A stretch of 31,694 nucleotides of DNA from Clostridium sp. (GTDB taxonomy: Bacteria; Bacillota; Clostridia; Lachnospirales; Lachnospiraceae), in assembly GCA_016302185.1 (NCBI GenBank), contig JAEDOC010000007.1, positions 1 to 31,694 of the forward strand. Reading direction: 5' to 3'. Positions within the stretch are counted from its first letter, which is position 1. Every line of letters begins with the position of its first letter. The translations under genes were made by a program, and so were the position numbers. This document shows, piece by piece, positions 16,493 to 25,295 of the stretch. The notes below the pieces were generated by a model. The model searched no databases, was not told the origin of the DNA, and worked only from the letters and a program-made list of their open reading frames with translations.

Positions 16493-17428
16493 ATGGCAGA
16501 AGGAAAAAAAGGATTTTTTGGCCGTCTGGTCGAGGGTCTGACCAAAACAAGAAATTCCATTGTATCAGGAATTGACTCTATTTTCAGTGGGTTTTCCGCC
16601 ATTGATGATGACTTTTACGAGGAGATTGAGGAAACGCTGATCATGGGCGATCTGGGAATCCAGACAACCATGTCTATCGTGGAGGATCTGCGGAAAAAGG
16701 TGAAGGAGAATCATATCAAGGAACCGTCAGAATGCAAGGAGCTTCTGATTAACAGCATTAAGAGCCAGATGGATCTGGGAGAGAATGCCTATGAATTTGA
16801 GAATCGGAAGTCTGTGGTTCTGGTCATCGGTGTCAATGGTGTGGGCAAAACCACTTCCGTAGGCAAGCTGGCAGGACAGTTAAAGGATCAGGGGAAGAAG
16901 GTGATCCTGGCGGCGGCAGACACCTTCCGTGCGGCGGCTATTGAGCAGCTGACCGAGTGGTCGAACCGGGCCGGGGTGGAGCTGATTGCCCAGCAGGAGG
17001 GATCGGATCCGGCAGCGGTTATCTATGATGCCATCGCGGCGGCTAAATCCAGACATGCCGACGTGCTGATCTGTGATACGGCAGGTCGGCTTCATAATAA
17101 GAAGAACCTGATGGAAGAGTTAAAGAAGATCAATCGCATTATTGACCGGGAGTATCCGGAGGCGTACCGGGAAACTCTGGTGGTTCTGGACGGAACTACC
17201 GGACAGAACGCGCTTTCCCAGGCGAAACAGTTCATGGAGGTAGCCGATATCACCGGCATTATCTTAACCAAGCTGGACGGAACCGCCAAGGGCGGTATCG
17301 CGGTGGCGATTCAGTCGGAGCTGGGCATTCCGGTGAAATATGTGGGAATTGGAGAGAAGATTGATGATCTTCAGAAATTTAACGCCAATGATTTTGTAAA
17401 CGCTCTGTTTAAGAAAAATGAAGAGTGA
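16493..17428 (+). CDS. ftsY: Signal recognition particle receptor FtsY
   Basis: The 311-residue GTPase is the receptor that docks signal recognition particle with its ribosome at the membrane. The N domain is at residues 1-100, the G domain has GVNGVGKTT at 113-121, DTFRAAA, DTAGR at 195-199 and TKLDG at 259-263. The long acidic A domain of enterobacterial FtsY is missing and only a short basic start (MAEGKKGFFGRL) is present, normal for Firmicutes. An AAGGAGG ribosome binding site lies upstream. It is transcribed with smc and rnc. Confidence 0.97.
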   Translation: MAEGKKGFFGRLVEGLTKTRNSIVSGIDSIFSGFSAIDDDFYEEIEETLIMGDLGIQTTMSIVEDLRKKVKENHIKEPSECKELLINSIKSQMDLGENAYEFENRKSVVLVIGVNGVGKTTSVGKLAGQLKDQGKKVILAAADTFRAAAIEQLTEWSNRAGVELIAQQEGSDPAAVIYDAIAAAKSRHADVLICDTAGRLHNKKNLMEELKKINRIIDREYPEAYRETLVVLDGTTGQNALSQAKQFMEVADITGIILTKLDGTAKGGIAVAIQSELGIPVKYVGIGEKIDDLQKFNANDFVNALFKKNEE

Positions 17429-17447
17429 CAGAAGAGAGGAAAAGAAT

Positions 17448-18710
17448 ATGGAGATGCAGGAAGTAAAGGAGCAGGATCAGGCGGAGGGCCTGACACTGGA
17501 AAAATTTGAAGAGGCAACGGAGGCAGTCAGCAAGGTAATATCAGAGACCAAGCTGGTGTACAGCGAGCATTTCTCCAATATGACCGGCAACAAGGTGTAT
17601 TTTAAACCGGAAAATATGCAGTATACCGGCGCCTATAAGGTGCGCGGCGCTTACTATAAGATCAGTACTCTGACGGAAGAAGAGAAGAAGAGGGGCTTAA
17701 TTACGGCCTCTGCCGGAAATCATGCCCAGGGTGTGGCTTATGCTGCGAAGCTGGCCGGATGTAAGGCAACCATCGTGATGCCGACTACCACACCGCTCAT
17801 GAAGGTAAACCGTACCAGAAGCTATGGGGCAGAGGTGGTACTCTGCGGTGATGTATTTGATGAGGCATTGGCTCATGCCAATGAGCTGGCGGCAGAGCAC
17901 GGCTATACCTTTATCCATCCGTTTAACGATCTGGATGTGGCAACCGGCCAGGGAACCATCGCCATGGAGATTATCAAGGAGCTGCCTACCGTAGATTATA
18001 TTCTGGTTCCCATCGGCGGCGGTGGTCTCTGTACCGGTGTTTCTACACTGGCAAAGCTGCTGAATCCGAAGATTAAGGTGATCGGCGTGGAGCCGGCCGG
18101 CGCCAACTGCATGCAGGAATCCTTAAAGGCAGGTAAGGTCATCACCCTTCCGTCTGTTAACACCATTGCGGATGGTACGGCGGTACAGCGTCCGGGCGAT
18201 CTCCTGTTCCCGTATATTCAGAAAAACGTGGATAAGATCATTACCATTGAGGATTCGGAGCTGATCGTTGCCTTCCTGGATATGGTGGAGAACCATAAGA
18301 TGATCGTGGAGAATTCCGGTCTTCTGACGGTTGCGGCTTTAAAGCATCTGGATGTGAAGAAAAAGAAGATTGTTTCTATCTTAAGCGGCGGCAACATGGA
18401 CGTGATCACCATGGCATCCATCGTCCAGCACGGACTGATTCAGAGAGACAGAGTCTTTACCGTATCGGTTCTGCTTCCGGATAAGCCCGGCGAGCTGGCC
18501 AAGGTGGCAACGCTGATGGCGGAGGAGCACGGTAATGTAATCAAGCTGGAGCATAACCAGTTTGTCAGCATCAACCGGAATGCGGCCGTGGAGCTTCGCA
18601 TTACCGTGGAGGCCTTCGGCACCGAGCATAAGAATAAAATCGTGGATCGCTTAAAAGAGGCGGGATATCGTCCGAAACTGGTAAAATCCAAGAGTATTTA
18701 CGACATATAA
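17448..18710 (+). CDS. ilvA: Threonine ammonia-lyase with C-terminal ACT domain
   Basis: The 420-residue protein is a fold-type II PLP enzyme converting threonine to 2-oxobutanoate and ammonia, the first step toward isoleucine. The PLP lysine is K64 in YTGAYKVRGAYYK; SAGNHAQGVAY follows near residue 95, and the phosphate-binding glycine loop GGGGLCTG is near 189. From about residue 335 an ACT domain (FTVSVLLPDKPGELAKVATL) is present, giving the roughly 400-residue single-ACT type. The ATG at 17448 has AGAGAGG upstream; an in-frame ATG at 17418 overlaps ftsY. Whether it is biosynthetic or catabolic is not decided by sequence. Confidence 0.92.
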   Translation: MEMQEVKEQDQAEGLTLEKFEEATEAVSKVISETKLVYSEHFSNMTGNKVYFKPENMQYTGAYKVRGAYYKISTLTEEEKKRGLITASAGNHAQGVAYAAKLAGCKATIVMPTTTPLMKVNRTRSYGAEVVLCGDVFDEALAHANELAAEHGYTFIHPFNDLDVATGQGTIAMEIIKELPTVDYILVPIGGGGLCTGVSTLAKLLNPKIKVIGVEPAGANCMQESLKAGKVITLPSVNTIADGTAVQRPGDLLFPYIQKNVDKIITIEDSELIVAFLDMVENHKMIVENSGLLTVAALKHLDVKKKKIVSILSGGNMDVITMASIVQHGLIQRDRVFTVSVLLPDKPGELAKVATLMAEEHGNVIKLEHNQFVSINRNAAVELRITVEAFGTEHKNKIVDRLKEAGYRPKLVKSKSIYDI

Positions 18711-18726
18711 TCAGGGGGTACATAAG

Positions 18727-20022
18727 ATGCGGTACGGGGAAAAGTATGCTCCCCTGAGAAAGAATGTGGCTTTTTTTCTCAAGTGGGGAATCATTTCGGT
18801 AGGAATCGGTCTGCTTACCGGTATGGTGGGGACGGTCTTCGGACATGGTGTGATTCGGGCATCGGCCTTTTTCCGAAGCCATCCGTGGATGATCTACTTT
18901 CTCCCGGTTTCCGGTCTTCTGATTGTGGGAATCTATCACATCTTAAAGGAGGACAAGAACCGGGGAACAAATATGGTGATTGAGGCGATCTATTCTGATA
19001 CACAGATTACATTCACTACAGCGCCGGCAGTTTTCTGCGGTACCCTGCTGACCCATCTGGCCGGCGGTTCGGCTGGCCGGGAGGGCGCGGCTCTGCAAAT
19101 GGGCGGAAGTATCGGAAGTAAGCTGGCCGAGATCCTGCATCTGGATGAAAAGGATCGGAAGATTGCCGTGATGTGCGGTATGAGCGGTACCTTTGCGGCT
19201 CTTTTTGGAACACCGCTGGCAGCGGCAGTATTTTCCATGGAAGTGATCAGTATCGGTGTCATGTATTATGCCGCTCTGGTTCCCTGTATTTTTTCCTCCT
19301 TTGTAGGTGCTTTCGTGGCAAGACAGTTTCACTTAAGCCCGGAAGCCTACGCCATCGGGGAGATTCCTGCCTTTGATCTGAGAATGGCACTGTTCACCGT
19401 GCTGCTGGGAATCCTCTGTGCTCTGGTGGCAGAGTTTTTCTGTACTTCTCTGCATGGTGCGGGATATTTTTACAAGAAGTTTTTTCCGTCTCCGGTAAAG
19501 CGGATTCTGGTGGGTTCCGTGCTGGTAATTGCCTTGACTCTGCTAAGCGGCGGCATCCGGTATAACGGCAGCGGTGTGAATCTGATCGAACAGTGCTTTG
19601 AAGGCGAGGTTGCCTATTCTTCCTTCCTGTGGAAGATTCTTTTTACGGCGGTAACTCTGGAAGCAGGCTTTCGCGGCGGTGAGATCGTTCCGACGCTTAC
19701 CATCGGAGCCACCTTCGGCTGTGCCTTTGCAAAGCTTTTGGGACTCCCCTTTGGAGTGATGTCTGCCTGCGGTATGCTGGCGCTGTTTGTGGGAGTGACC
19801 AACTGCCCGATCTCCACGCTGCTCATCGGATTTGAACTGTTTGGCTATGGGGCGATGCCGTATTTTGTTTTCGTGATTGCAGTCAGCTTTACGCTGTCGG
19901 GCTATTACAGCCTCTATTCCAGCCAGAAATTCATCTATTCCAAGACGAGAACAGAGTATATTAACCGGAAAACCAATGAATTTGTACCTTTCCAACCGGA
20001 AAAACATTCTGAAGAGGCATAA
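18727..20022 (+). CDS. ClC-family chloride channel or antiporter
   Basis: The 431-residue membrane protein shows ClC family motifs: GGSAGREGAALQ with the gating Glu119, FAALFGTPLAAAVFSMEV, and GGEIVPTLTIGATFG, which corresponds to the GxFxP region. About ten or more hydrophobic segments span the length. It conducts or exchanges chloride, or in some bacterial clades fluoride, across the membrane; the retained gating Glu fits a Cl-/H+ exchanger, but the usual GSGIP-like first selectivity motif is not clearly recognisable. AGGGGG at 18713-18718 is the ribosome binding site. It follows ilvA by 16 bases and is probably cotranscribed. Confidence 0.87.
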   Translation: MRYGEKYAPLRKNVAFFLKWGIISVGIGLLTGMVGTVFGHGVIRASAFFRSHPWMIYFLPVSGLLIVGIYHILKEDKNRGTNMVIEAIYSDTQITFTTAPAVFCGTLLTHLAGGSAGREGAALQMGGSIGSKLAEILHLDEKDRKIAVMCGMSGTFAALFGTPLAAAVFSMEVISIGVMYYAALVPCIFSSFVGAFVARQFHLSPEAYAIGEIPAFDLRMALFTVLLGILCALVAEFFCTSLHGAGYFYKKFFPSPVKRILVGSVLVIALTLLSGGIRYNGSGVNLIEQCFEGEVAYSSFLWKILFTAVTLEAGFRGGEIVPTLTIGATFGCAFAKLLGLPFGVMSACGMLALFVGVTNCPISTLLIGFELFGYGAMPYFVFVIAVSFTLSGYYSLYSSQKFIYSKTRTEYINRKTNEFVPFQPEKHSEEA

Positions 20023-20063
20023 GGGAGAATTACGAAAAATTTATCGCACAATTTCTGCTTTTG

Positions 20064-20072
20064 TGGTAGAAT
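20064..20072 (+). promoter_or_regulatory. Possible extended -10 promoter of the pyrH operon
   Basis: TGGTAGAAT carries TGN directly before TAGAAT (20067-20072), an extended -10. The -35 region is poor (TCGCAC at 17-base spacing). A GAGGAG ribosome binding site precedes pyrH. Read-through from clcA may also contribute. Confidence 0.5.
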
Positions 20073-20112
20073 AGAAAATGATAAGGAATGTGAAAAGAGG
20101 AGACAACCGAAT

Positions 20113-20814
20113 ATGGACAGAAAACGTGTATTGCTGAAATTAAGCGGTGAGGCACTGGCCGGAGAGAAGAAGACCGGCTTTGACGAGGCAACGGTAAAAG
20201 AGGTAGCCAGACAGGTAAAGCTTGCGGTGGATGATGGCGTGGAGGTCGGTGTTGTGATCGGCGGCGGCAATTTCTGGAGAGGCCGTGAGAGCGATGCTAT
20301 TGACCGTACCAAAGCAGATCAGATCGGAATGCTGGCTACGGTGATGAATGCTATCTATGTATCCGAGATTTTCCGGAGTACCGGAATGATGACGCAGATT
20401 CTGACTCCTTTTGAGTGCGGCTCAATGACAAAGCTGTTCTCTAAAGACAGGGCAAATAAATATTTTGAGAAGGGTATGGTGGTCTTTTTTGCCGGCGGTA
20501 CCGGACATCCGTATTTCTCTACGGATACCGGTGTGGCTCTCCGTGCCATTGAGATGGAGGCAGACTGCATTCTTCTGGCGAAGGCGATTGACGGTGTGTA
20601 TGACAGCGATCCGAAGCTGAATCCCAACGCTAGAAAGTATGATACCATCACAATTCAGGAAGTGATTGATCAGAAGCTGGCCGTAGTGGATCTGACCGCT
20701 TCGATTATGTGCATGGAGAATCATATCCCCATGGCAGTGTTCAGCTTAAATGAAAAAGACGGCATTGTGAATGCAATGCAGGGAAAAATAAATGGTACGG
20801 TAGTTACCGCATAA
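20113..20814 (+). CDS. pyrH: UMP kinase
   Basis: The 233-residue protein is the bacterial hexameric UMP kinase of the amino acid kinase fold, phosphorylating UMP to UDP. LKLSGEALAG near residues 8-17, VGVVIGGGNFWRGR near 47-60, DQIGMLATVMNA and the C-terminal nucleotide region (LLAKAIDGVYDSDPKLNP) are diagnostic. It is unrelated to eukaryotic UMP/CMP kinase. frr follows after 12 bases. Enzymes of this family are usually GTP-activated and UTP-inhibited. Confidence 0.97.
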   Translation: MDRKRVLLKLSGEALAGEKKTGFDEATVKEVARQVKLAVDDGVEVGVVIGGGNFWRGRESDAIDRTKADQIGMLATVMNAIYVSEIFRSTGMMTQILTPFECGSMTKLFSKDRANKYFEKGMVVFFAGGTGHPYFSTDTGVALRAIEMEADCILLAKAIDGVYDSDPKLNPNARKYDTITIQEVIDQKLAVVDLTASIMCMENHIPMAVFSLNEKDGIVNAMQGKINGTVVTA

Positions 20815-20826
20815 CAGGAGGTTTAT

Positions 20827-21381
20827 ATGCAGGAGAAGATTAAAGTTTACGAGGAGAAGATGAACAAATCCTATGATGCACTGCTGAGTGAATTTGGTTC
20901 GATTCGCGCAGGCCGGGCAAATCCCCATGTGCTGGACAAGCTGAGAGTGGACTATTACGGTTCCCCGACACCGCTTCAGCAGGTGGCTAATGTATCCGTA
21001 CCGGAGCCCAGAATGATTCTGATCCAGCCCTGGGAGAAGAAACTGATCCGTGACATTGAGAAGGCAATTCTTACTTCAGATCTGGGAATTAACCCGAACA
21101 ACGACGGCAGCTCTATCCGCCTGATTTTCCCGGAGCTTACCGAGGAGCGCAGAAAGGATTTATCCAAGGAAGTGAAGAAGAAGGGAGAAGGCGCGAAGGT
21201 TGCTGTCCGCAATATCCGCCGCGATGCCAATGATACCATCAAGAAGATGGAGAAGGCCGGAGAGATCACGGAGGATGATTTAAAGCAGGGCGAAGAAAAG
21301 ATTCAGAAGATGACGGAGAAGATGATCGCAAAGATCGATAAGGCCGTAGAAGAGAAAACCAAGGAGATCATGACGGTGTAA
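20827..21381 (+). CDS. frr: Ribosome recycling factor
   Basis: The 184-residue protein is RRF, which with EF-G splits post-termination ribosomes. The conserved start (EEKMNKSYDALLSEFGSIRAGRANPHVLD), the LQQVANVSVPEPRMILIQPWEK segment and the GSSIRLIFPELTEERRKDL stretch match the family, with the triple-helix domain formed by both ends. Length is standard. AGGAGG precedes the ATG. It is tightly linked to pyrH as in most bacteria. Confidence 0.98.
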   Translation: MQEKIKVYEEKMNKSYDALLSEFGSIRAGRANPHVLDKLRVDYYGSPTPLQQVANVSVPEPRMILIQPWEKKLIRDIEKAILTSDLGINPNNDGSSIRLIFPELTEERRKDLSKEVKKKGEGAKVAVRNIRRDANDTIKKMEKAGEITEDDLKQGEEKIQKMTEKMIAKIDKAVEEKTKEIMTV

Positions 21382-21415
21382 GCCGATGTGATATTGACAG
21401 TGCAGTAGATGAATA

Positions 21416-21444
21416 CAGGGGGCAGAGTTTCTGCCCCTGATTTT
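21416..21444 (+). terminator. Terminator-like hairpin between frr and uppS
   Basis: CAGGGGGCAGA (21416-21426) pairs with TCTGCCCCTG (21430-21439) with a single bulged G, followed by ATTTT. The short T-tract suggests partial termination, reducing transcription into uppS. Confidence 0.65.
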
Positions 21445-21461
21445 ACGTTGGAGGAAAGAAG

Positions 21462-22187
21462 ATGGAGAACGAAGGCACGAAGCTGGTGATTCCGCAGCAC
21501 GTTGCGCTGATTTTGGACGGCAACGGAAGATGGGCGAAGAAGAGAGGCCTTCCGAGAACGGCTGGTCATAAACAGGGATGTATTACCGTGGAGCAGACGG
21601 TAGAGGATGCGGCCAGACTGGGAATCCGCTATCTGACGGTATACGGATTTTCCACGGAGAACTGGAAGCGTTCCGCAGAGGAAGTGGGTGCACTGATGCA
21701 GCTGTTCCGTTATTATCTGAAACGGCTGTTAAAGATTGCCAAAGAAAACAATGTGAGAGTGAAAATGATCGGGGACAGAACCCGTTTTGATACAGATATT
21801 GTAGAAGGAATCGACCGTCTGGAGAGGGAAACTGCGGAAAATACCGGCATGACCTTTGTGATTGCGGTGAACTACGGCGGACGGGATGAGATTACCCGTG
21901 CGGTTCGCCGGATGATGGCAGATGCGAAGGCGGGGATTCTTTCAGAGACGGAAGTGACGGAGGCTACGGTGGCTTCTTATCTGGATACGGCGGGAATCCC
22001 GGATCCGGATCTTCTGATCCGCACCAGCGGGGAGATTCGGCTGTCTAATTATCTGCTCTGGCAGCTGGCATACAGTGAGATCTATATTACGGACTGTCTG
22101 TGGCCGGATTTCAACCGGGAGGAGCTTCTGGCGGCCATTGCCCAGTACAATAAGAGAGAGAGACGCTTCGGCGGTGTAAAAGCGTAA
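21462..22187 (+). CDS. uppS: Isoprenyl transferase (undecaprenyl diphosphate synthase)
   Basis: The 241-residue cis-prenyltransferase extends farnesyl diphosphate with isopentenyl diphosphate to make the lipid carrier for cell wall synthesis. HVALILDGNGRWAKKRGL (with Asp19) and TAGH are at the N-terminus, GFSTENWKR near residue 62, and RTSGEIRLSNYLLWQ near 187 binds diphosphate. Length fits UppS. GGAGG at 21450-21454 precedes the ATG. It is encoded between frr and cdsA, the usual order. Confidence 0.96.
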   Translation: MENEGTKLVIPQHVALILDGNGRWAKKRGLPRTAGHKQGCITVEQTVEDAARLGIRYLTVYGFSTENWKRSAEEVGALMQLFRYYLKRLLKIAKENNVRVKMIGDRTRFDTDIVEGIDRLERETAENTGMTFVIAVNYGGRDEITRAVRRMMADAKAGILSETEVTEATVASYLDTAGIPDPDLLIRTSGEIRLSNYLLWQLAYSEIYITDCLWPDFNREELLAAIAQYNKRERRFGGVKA

Positions 22188-22199
22188 GGAGGTTTTCTT

Positions 22200-23000
22200 A
22201 TGTTCCGAGTAAGACTGATAAGCGGCATCGTACTGGTGCTTCTTGCTGTGCTGCTGGTTCCTGCGGGCGGCGCACTTCTGTATTGTGCGACGGGGGCAAT
22301 CTCCCTGATTGGCATGTTTGAGCTGTACAGGGTAATGGGAATTGAGAAAAAAGCGCCCGGTCTTGTGGGCTATCTGGCCTGTGTCGCCTATTACGGCCTG
22401 GTCTGGTTTGACGGGCAGCAGCATGTGACGCTTCTGGCCATTGCGGCCCTGATGTTTTTGATGACAATCTATGTATTTACCTTTCCCAGGTACGGAACGG
22501 AACAGATCACAGTGGCATTTTTTGGCATCTTTTATCTGGGAATTATGCTGTCCTACCTCTATCAGGTCCGGGCCATGGCGGACGGCCGATATATGGTGTG
22601 GCTGATTTTTTTAAGCTCCTGGGGCTGTGATACAGCGGCGTACTGTGTGGGGATGCTGTTTGGAAAACACAAGCTGGCACCGATTTTAAGTCCGAAGAAA
22701 TCCATTGAGGGCGCGGTCGGCGGTGTGGCAGGTGCGGCGCTTCTCGGCTTTATTTATGCGTGTGCATTTGGCGGACGGATGCTGGAGATGGGAAATCCCC
22801 GGCTGTCCTGTGCGGTGGCCTGTGCCATCGCGGCGGTGATCTCCCAGATCGGCGATCTGGCGGCCTCCGCAATTAAGAGAAATCACAATGTGAAGGATTA
22901 CGGCCATCTGATTCCCGGCCACGGCGGGGTACTGGATCGGTTTGACAGTATGATTTTTACGGCACCGGCGATCTATTTTGCGGTGACCTTTCTGCGGTAA
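22200..23000 (+). CDS. cdsA: Phosphatidate cytidylyltransferase
   Basis: The 266-residue integral membrane protein makes CDP-diacylglycerol from phosphatidate and CTP. Multiple hydrophobic segments start at residue 8, and the family signature is near the C-terminus: SAIKRNHNVKDYGHLIPGHG followed by GVLDRFDS. The SPKKSIEGAVGG segment near 165 is also conserved. AAGGAGG precedes the ATG 12 bases after uppS. It shares the operon with lipid carrier and isoprenoid genes. Confidence 0.96.
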   Translation: MFRVRLISGIVLVLLAVLLVPAGGALLYCATGAISLIGMFELYRVMGIEKKAPGLVGYLACVAYYGLVWFDGQQHVTLLAIAALMFLMTIYVFTFPRYGTEQITVAFFGIFYLGIMLSYLYQVRAMADGRYMVWLIFLSSWGCDTAAYCVGMLFGKHKLAPILSPKKSIEGAVGGVAGAALLGFIYACAFGGRMLEMGNPRLSCAVACAIAAVISQIGDLAASAIKRNHNVKDYGHLIPGHGGVLDRFDSMIFTAPAIYFAVTFLR

Positions 23001-23012
23001 TAGGAGAAAGAC

Positions 23013-24155
23013 ATGAAGAAAATCGGAATTCTGGGTTCTACCGGTTCCATCGGTACCCAGACATTAGAAGTGGTTCGAACGAATAAAGATATAGAAGTGA
23101 CTGCTCTGGCAGCCGGAAGCAATATTGATCTTCTGGAGCAGCAGATTCGGGAATTTCATCCGAAGCTTGCGGCGGTCTGGGATGAAACGAAGGCGAAGGA
23201 GTTAAAGCTTCGGATTCAGGATCTGGATGTAAAGGTGGTAAGCGGGATGGACGGCCTGATGGAGGCTGCCACGGAAGAGTCTTCGGAGATTCTGGTGACA
23301 GCAGTGGTCGGCATGATTGGAATCCGCCCGACCATTGCGGCCATGAAGGCAGGCAAGGATATCGCTCTGGCCAATAAGGAGACGCTGGTGACGGCAGGTC
23401 ATATCATTATGCCTCTGGCAAAGGAGATGGGAGTGCGAATCCTTCCGGTAGACAGCGAACACAGTGCTATCTTCCAGAGCTTAAATGGGGAGAGAGCGAA
23501 TAAGATACATAAGATTCTTCTGACGGCTTCCGGCGGACCATTCCGGGGGAGAACCAGGGAAGAGATGGGAAATATTCAGGTGGAGGATGCCTTAAAGCAT
23601 CCCAACTGGAGTATGGGACGCAAGATTACCATCGACAGCTCCACCATGGTCAATAAGGGACTGGAAGTGATGGAGGCCAGATGGCTCTTCGGCGTGGAGA
23701 TGGATCAGGTGCAGGTGGTGGTACAGCCGCAGAGCGTGATTCATTCCATGGTGGAATTTGAGGACGGCGCTGTGATTGCCCAGCTGGGAACGCCGGATAT
23801 GAAGCTTCCGATCCAGTATGCCCTTTATTATCCGGAGCGAAGATTTCTTCCGGGAGAACGGTTAGATTTTGCCAAACTGGGGCAGATTACCTTTGAGGCG
23901 CCTGATTTTGAGAATTTCCACGGACTGTCTCTGGCCTATCAGGCCGGCAGACGGGGCGGCAGTCTGCCCACCGTGTTCAACGCAGCCAATGAACGGGCAG
24001 TACAGAAGTTTTTAAATCGGGAAATTTCCTATCTGACCATTACCGATATGATTGAAGCTGCCATGGATCAGCATCAGGTAGTGGAGAATCCTTCTGTGGA
24101 AGAGATTCTGGCGGCCGAGCAGGAAACATATGACTTTTTAGAGAGCAGGTGGTAG
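23013..24155 (+). CDS. dxr: 1-deoxy-D-xylulose 5-phosphate reductoisomerase
   Basis: The 380-residue enzyme converts DXP to MEP with NADPH, the committed step of the non-mevalonate isoprenoid pathway. The dinucleotide motif GSTGSIGTQ is at residues 8-16. The metal ligands fit D147 and E149 in VDSEHSAIFQSL and E221 in LEVMEARWLF. LTASGGPFRGRT and HPNWSMGRKITIDSSTMVNKG-type segments are clear. The stop lies one base before the next start. Together with ispG in the same operon it feeds uppS. Confidence 0.97.
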   Translation: MKKIGILGSTGSIGTQTLEVVRTNKDIEVTALAAGSNIDLLEQQIREFHPKLAAVWDETKAKELKLRIQDLDVKVVSGMDGLMEAATEESSEILVTAVVGMIGIRPTIAAMKAGKDIALANKETLVTAGHIIMPLAKEMGVRILPVDSEHSAIFQSLNGERANKIHKILLTASGGPFRGRTREEMGNIQVEDALKHPNWSMGRKITIDSSTMVNKGLEVMEARWLFGVEMDQVQVVVQPQSVIHSMVEFEDGAVIAQLGTPDMKLPIQYALYYPERRFLPGERLDFAKLGQITFEAPDFENFHGLSLAYQAGRRGGSLPTVFNAANERAVQKFLNREISYLTITDMIEAAMDQHQVVENPSVEEILAAEQETYDFLESRW

Positions 24156-24156
24156 T

Positions 24157-25281
24157 TTGAGTTTGCTTGCGGCGCTCCTTGTATTCAGTGTGATGATTCT
24201 GTTTCATGAGTTTGGCCATTTTCTGCTGGCGAAGCGGGGCGGAATCTGTGTGGTGGAATTCTCTCTGGGAATGGGGCCGAGGCTGTTCAGCTTCGTGAAG
24301 GGCGGAACCCGTTATTCCTTAAAGATATTTCCCTTTGGCGGCTCCTGCATGATGCTGGGAGAGGATGAGGATCTGACGGTGGAGGAGGATCCGGAGTCTG
24401 ATGAAGGAGACAGTGGGGACGCAGGTTCAGAGAAGAAACCGTACCCCGGAATTTCCCTTCCGCCGGGGGCGGTGGGAGTTCCCTTTAATGAAACATCTGC
24501 CTGGACCCGGTTCAAGGTCATCATCGCCGGACCGCTGTTTAACCTTTTGCTGGCGTTTCTGGGTGCCTTTTTTATCATCAGTGCGGCAGGCTACGAGCCG
24601 CCGGTTGTCTACGATGTGGTGGAAGGATACCCAGCAGAGGAAGCCGGGATTCAGGCCGGGGATGTGATCACCAGTTTAAATGGCAAGAGTATTAAAATTT
24701 ACGGAGATATCCTGTCCTATACCGGATTTCATCCGGGCGAACGTCTGGAGATTGGTTTGAAAAGGGACGGGGAAGCGAAGACGGTGACCCTGGATCCGAT
24801 GTATTCGGAGGAAACGGGACGCTATATGATGGGAATCCGGTATGACGGCGCAAGACCGTCGCCGTCGCTGTTTACGAGCGTGCAGTACAGCATCTATGAG
24901 CTGCGCTACTGGGTCAATATGACCTTCGACAGTTTAAAGATGATTGTGAAGCGTCAGGTCAGTGCGGATGATATCGCCGGACCGGTGCGAATTGTATCCA
25001 TGCTGGATACTACCGTAAAAGAAACCAGTCAGTACGGACTTCTGGTGGTGCTGCTGAATCTTACCAATATGTGTGTACTGTTGAGTGTGAATCTGGCAAT
25101 CATGAATCTGCTGCCGATCCCGGCACTGGACGGCGGACGGCTGGTATTTATCCTTCTGGAGATGCTGCGGGGAAAACCGGTGGATCGGGAGAAGGAGGGC
25201 GCGGTGCACATGGCCGGCATGGCGGTGCTGATGACGCTGATGGTCTTTATCTTATTTAATGATATCAGAAATCTGTTTTAA
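24157..25281 (+). CDS. rseP: RIP metalloprotease RseP (site-2 protease)
   Basis: The 374-residue intramembrane zinc protease has HEFGH at residues 17-21 in the first membrane segment, a PDZ domain at about 185-255 (EAGIQAGDVITSLNG), and the third zinc ligand region NLLPIPALDGGR near 318-329. The start is TTG at 24157; it has AGGTGG three bases before it and gives the N-terminal length usual for the family (His at 17). A TTG two codons later is an alternative. An acidic insertion lies at about residues 70-107. The role is cleavage of membrane-bound anti-sigma factors or signal peptide remnants, with targets unknown here. Confidence 0.93.
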   Translation: MSLLAALLVFSVMILFHEFGHFLLAKRGGICVVEFSLGMGPRLFSFVKGGTRYSLKIFPFGGSCMMLGEDEDLTVEEDPESDEGDSGDAGSEKKPYPGISLPPGAVGVPFNETSAWTRFKVIIAGPLFNLLLAFLGAFFIISAAGYEPPVVYDVVEGYPAEEAGIQAGDVITSLNGKSIKIYGDILSYTGFHPGERLEIGLKRDGEAKTVTLDPMYSEETGRYMMGIRYDGARPSPSLFTSVQYSIYELRYWVNMTFDSLKMIVKRQVSADDIAGPVRIVSMLDTTVKETSQYGLLVVLLNLTNMCVLLSVNLAIMNLLPIPALDGGRLVFILLEMLRGKPVDREKEGAVHMAGMAVLMTLMVFILFNDIRNLF

Positions 25282-25295
25282 AACGGAGGAAAATC

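Noticed and set aside
21394..21422. TTGACA at 21394-21399 as promoter of uppS
   Set aside because: No -10 element is present at 16-18 bases; the position is occupied by the G-rich hairpin arm.
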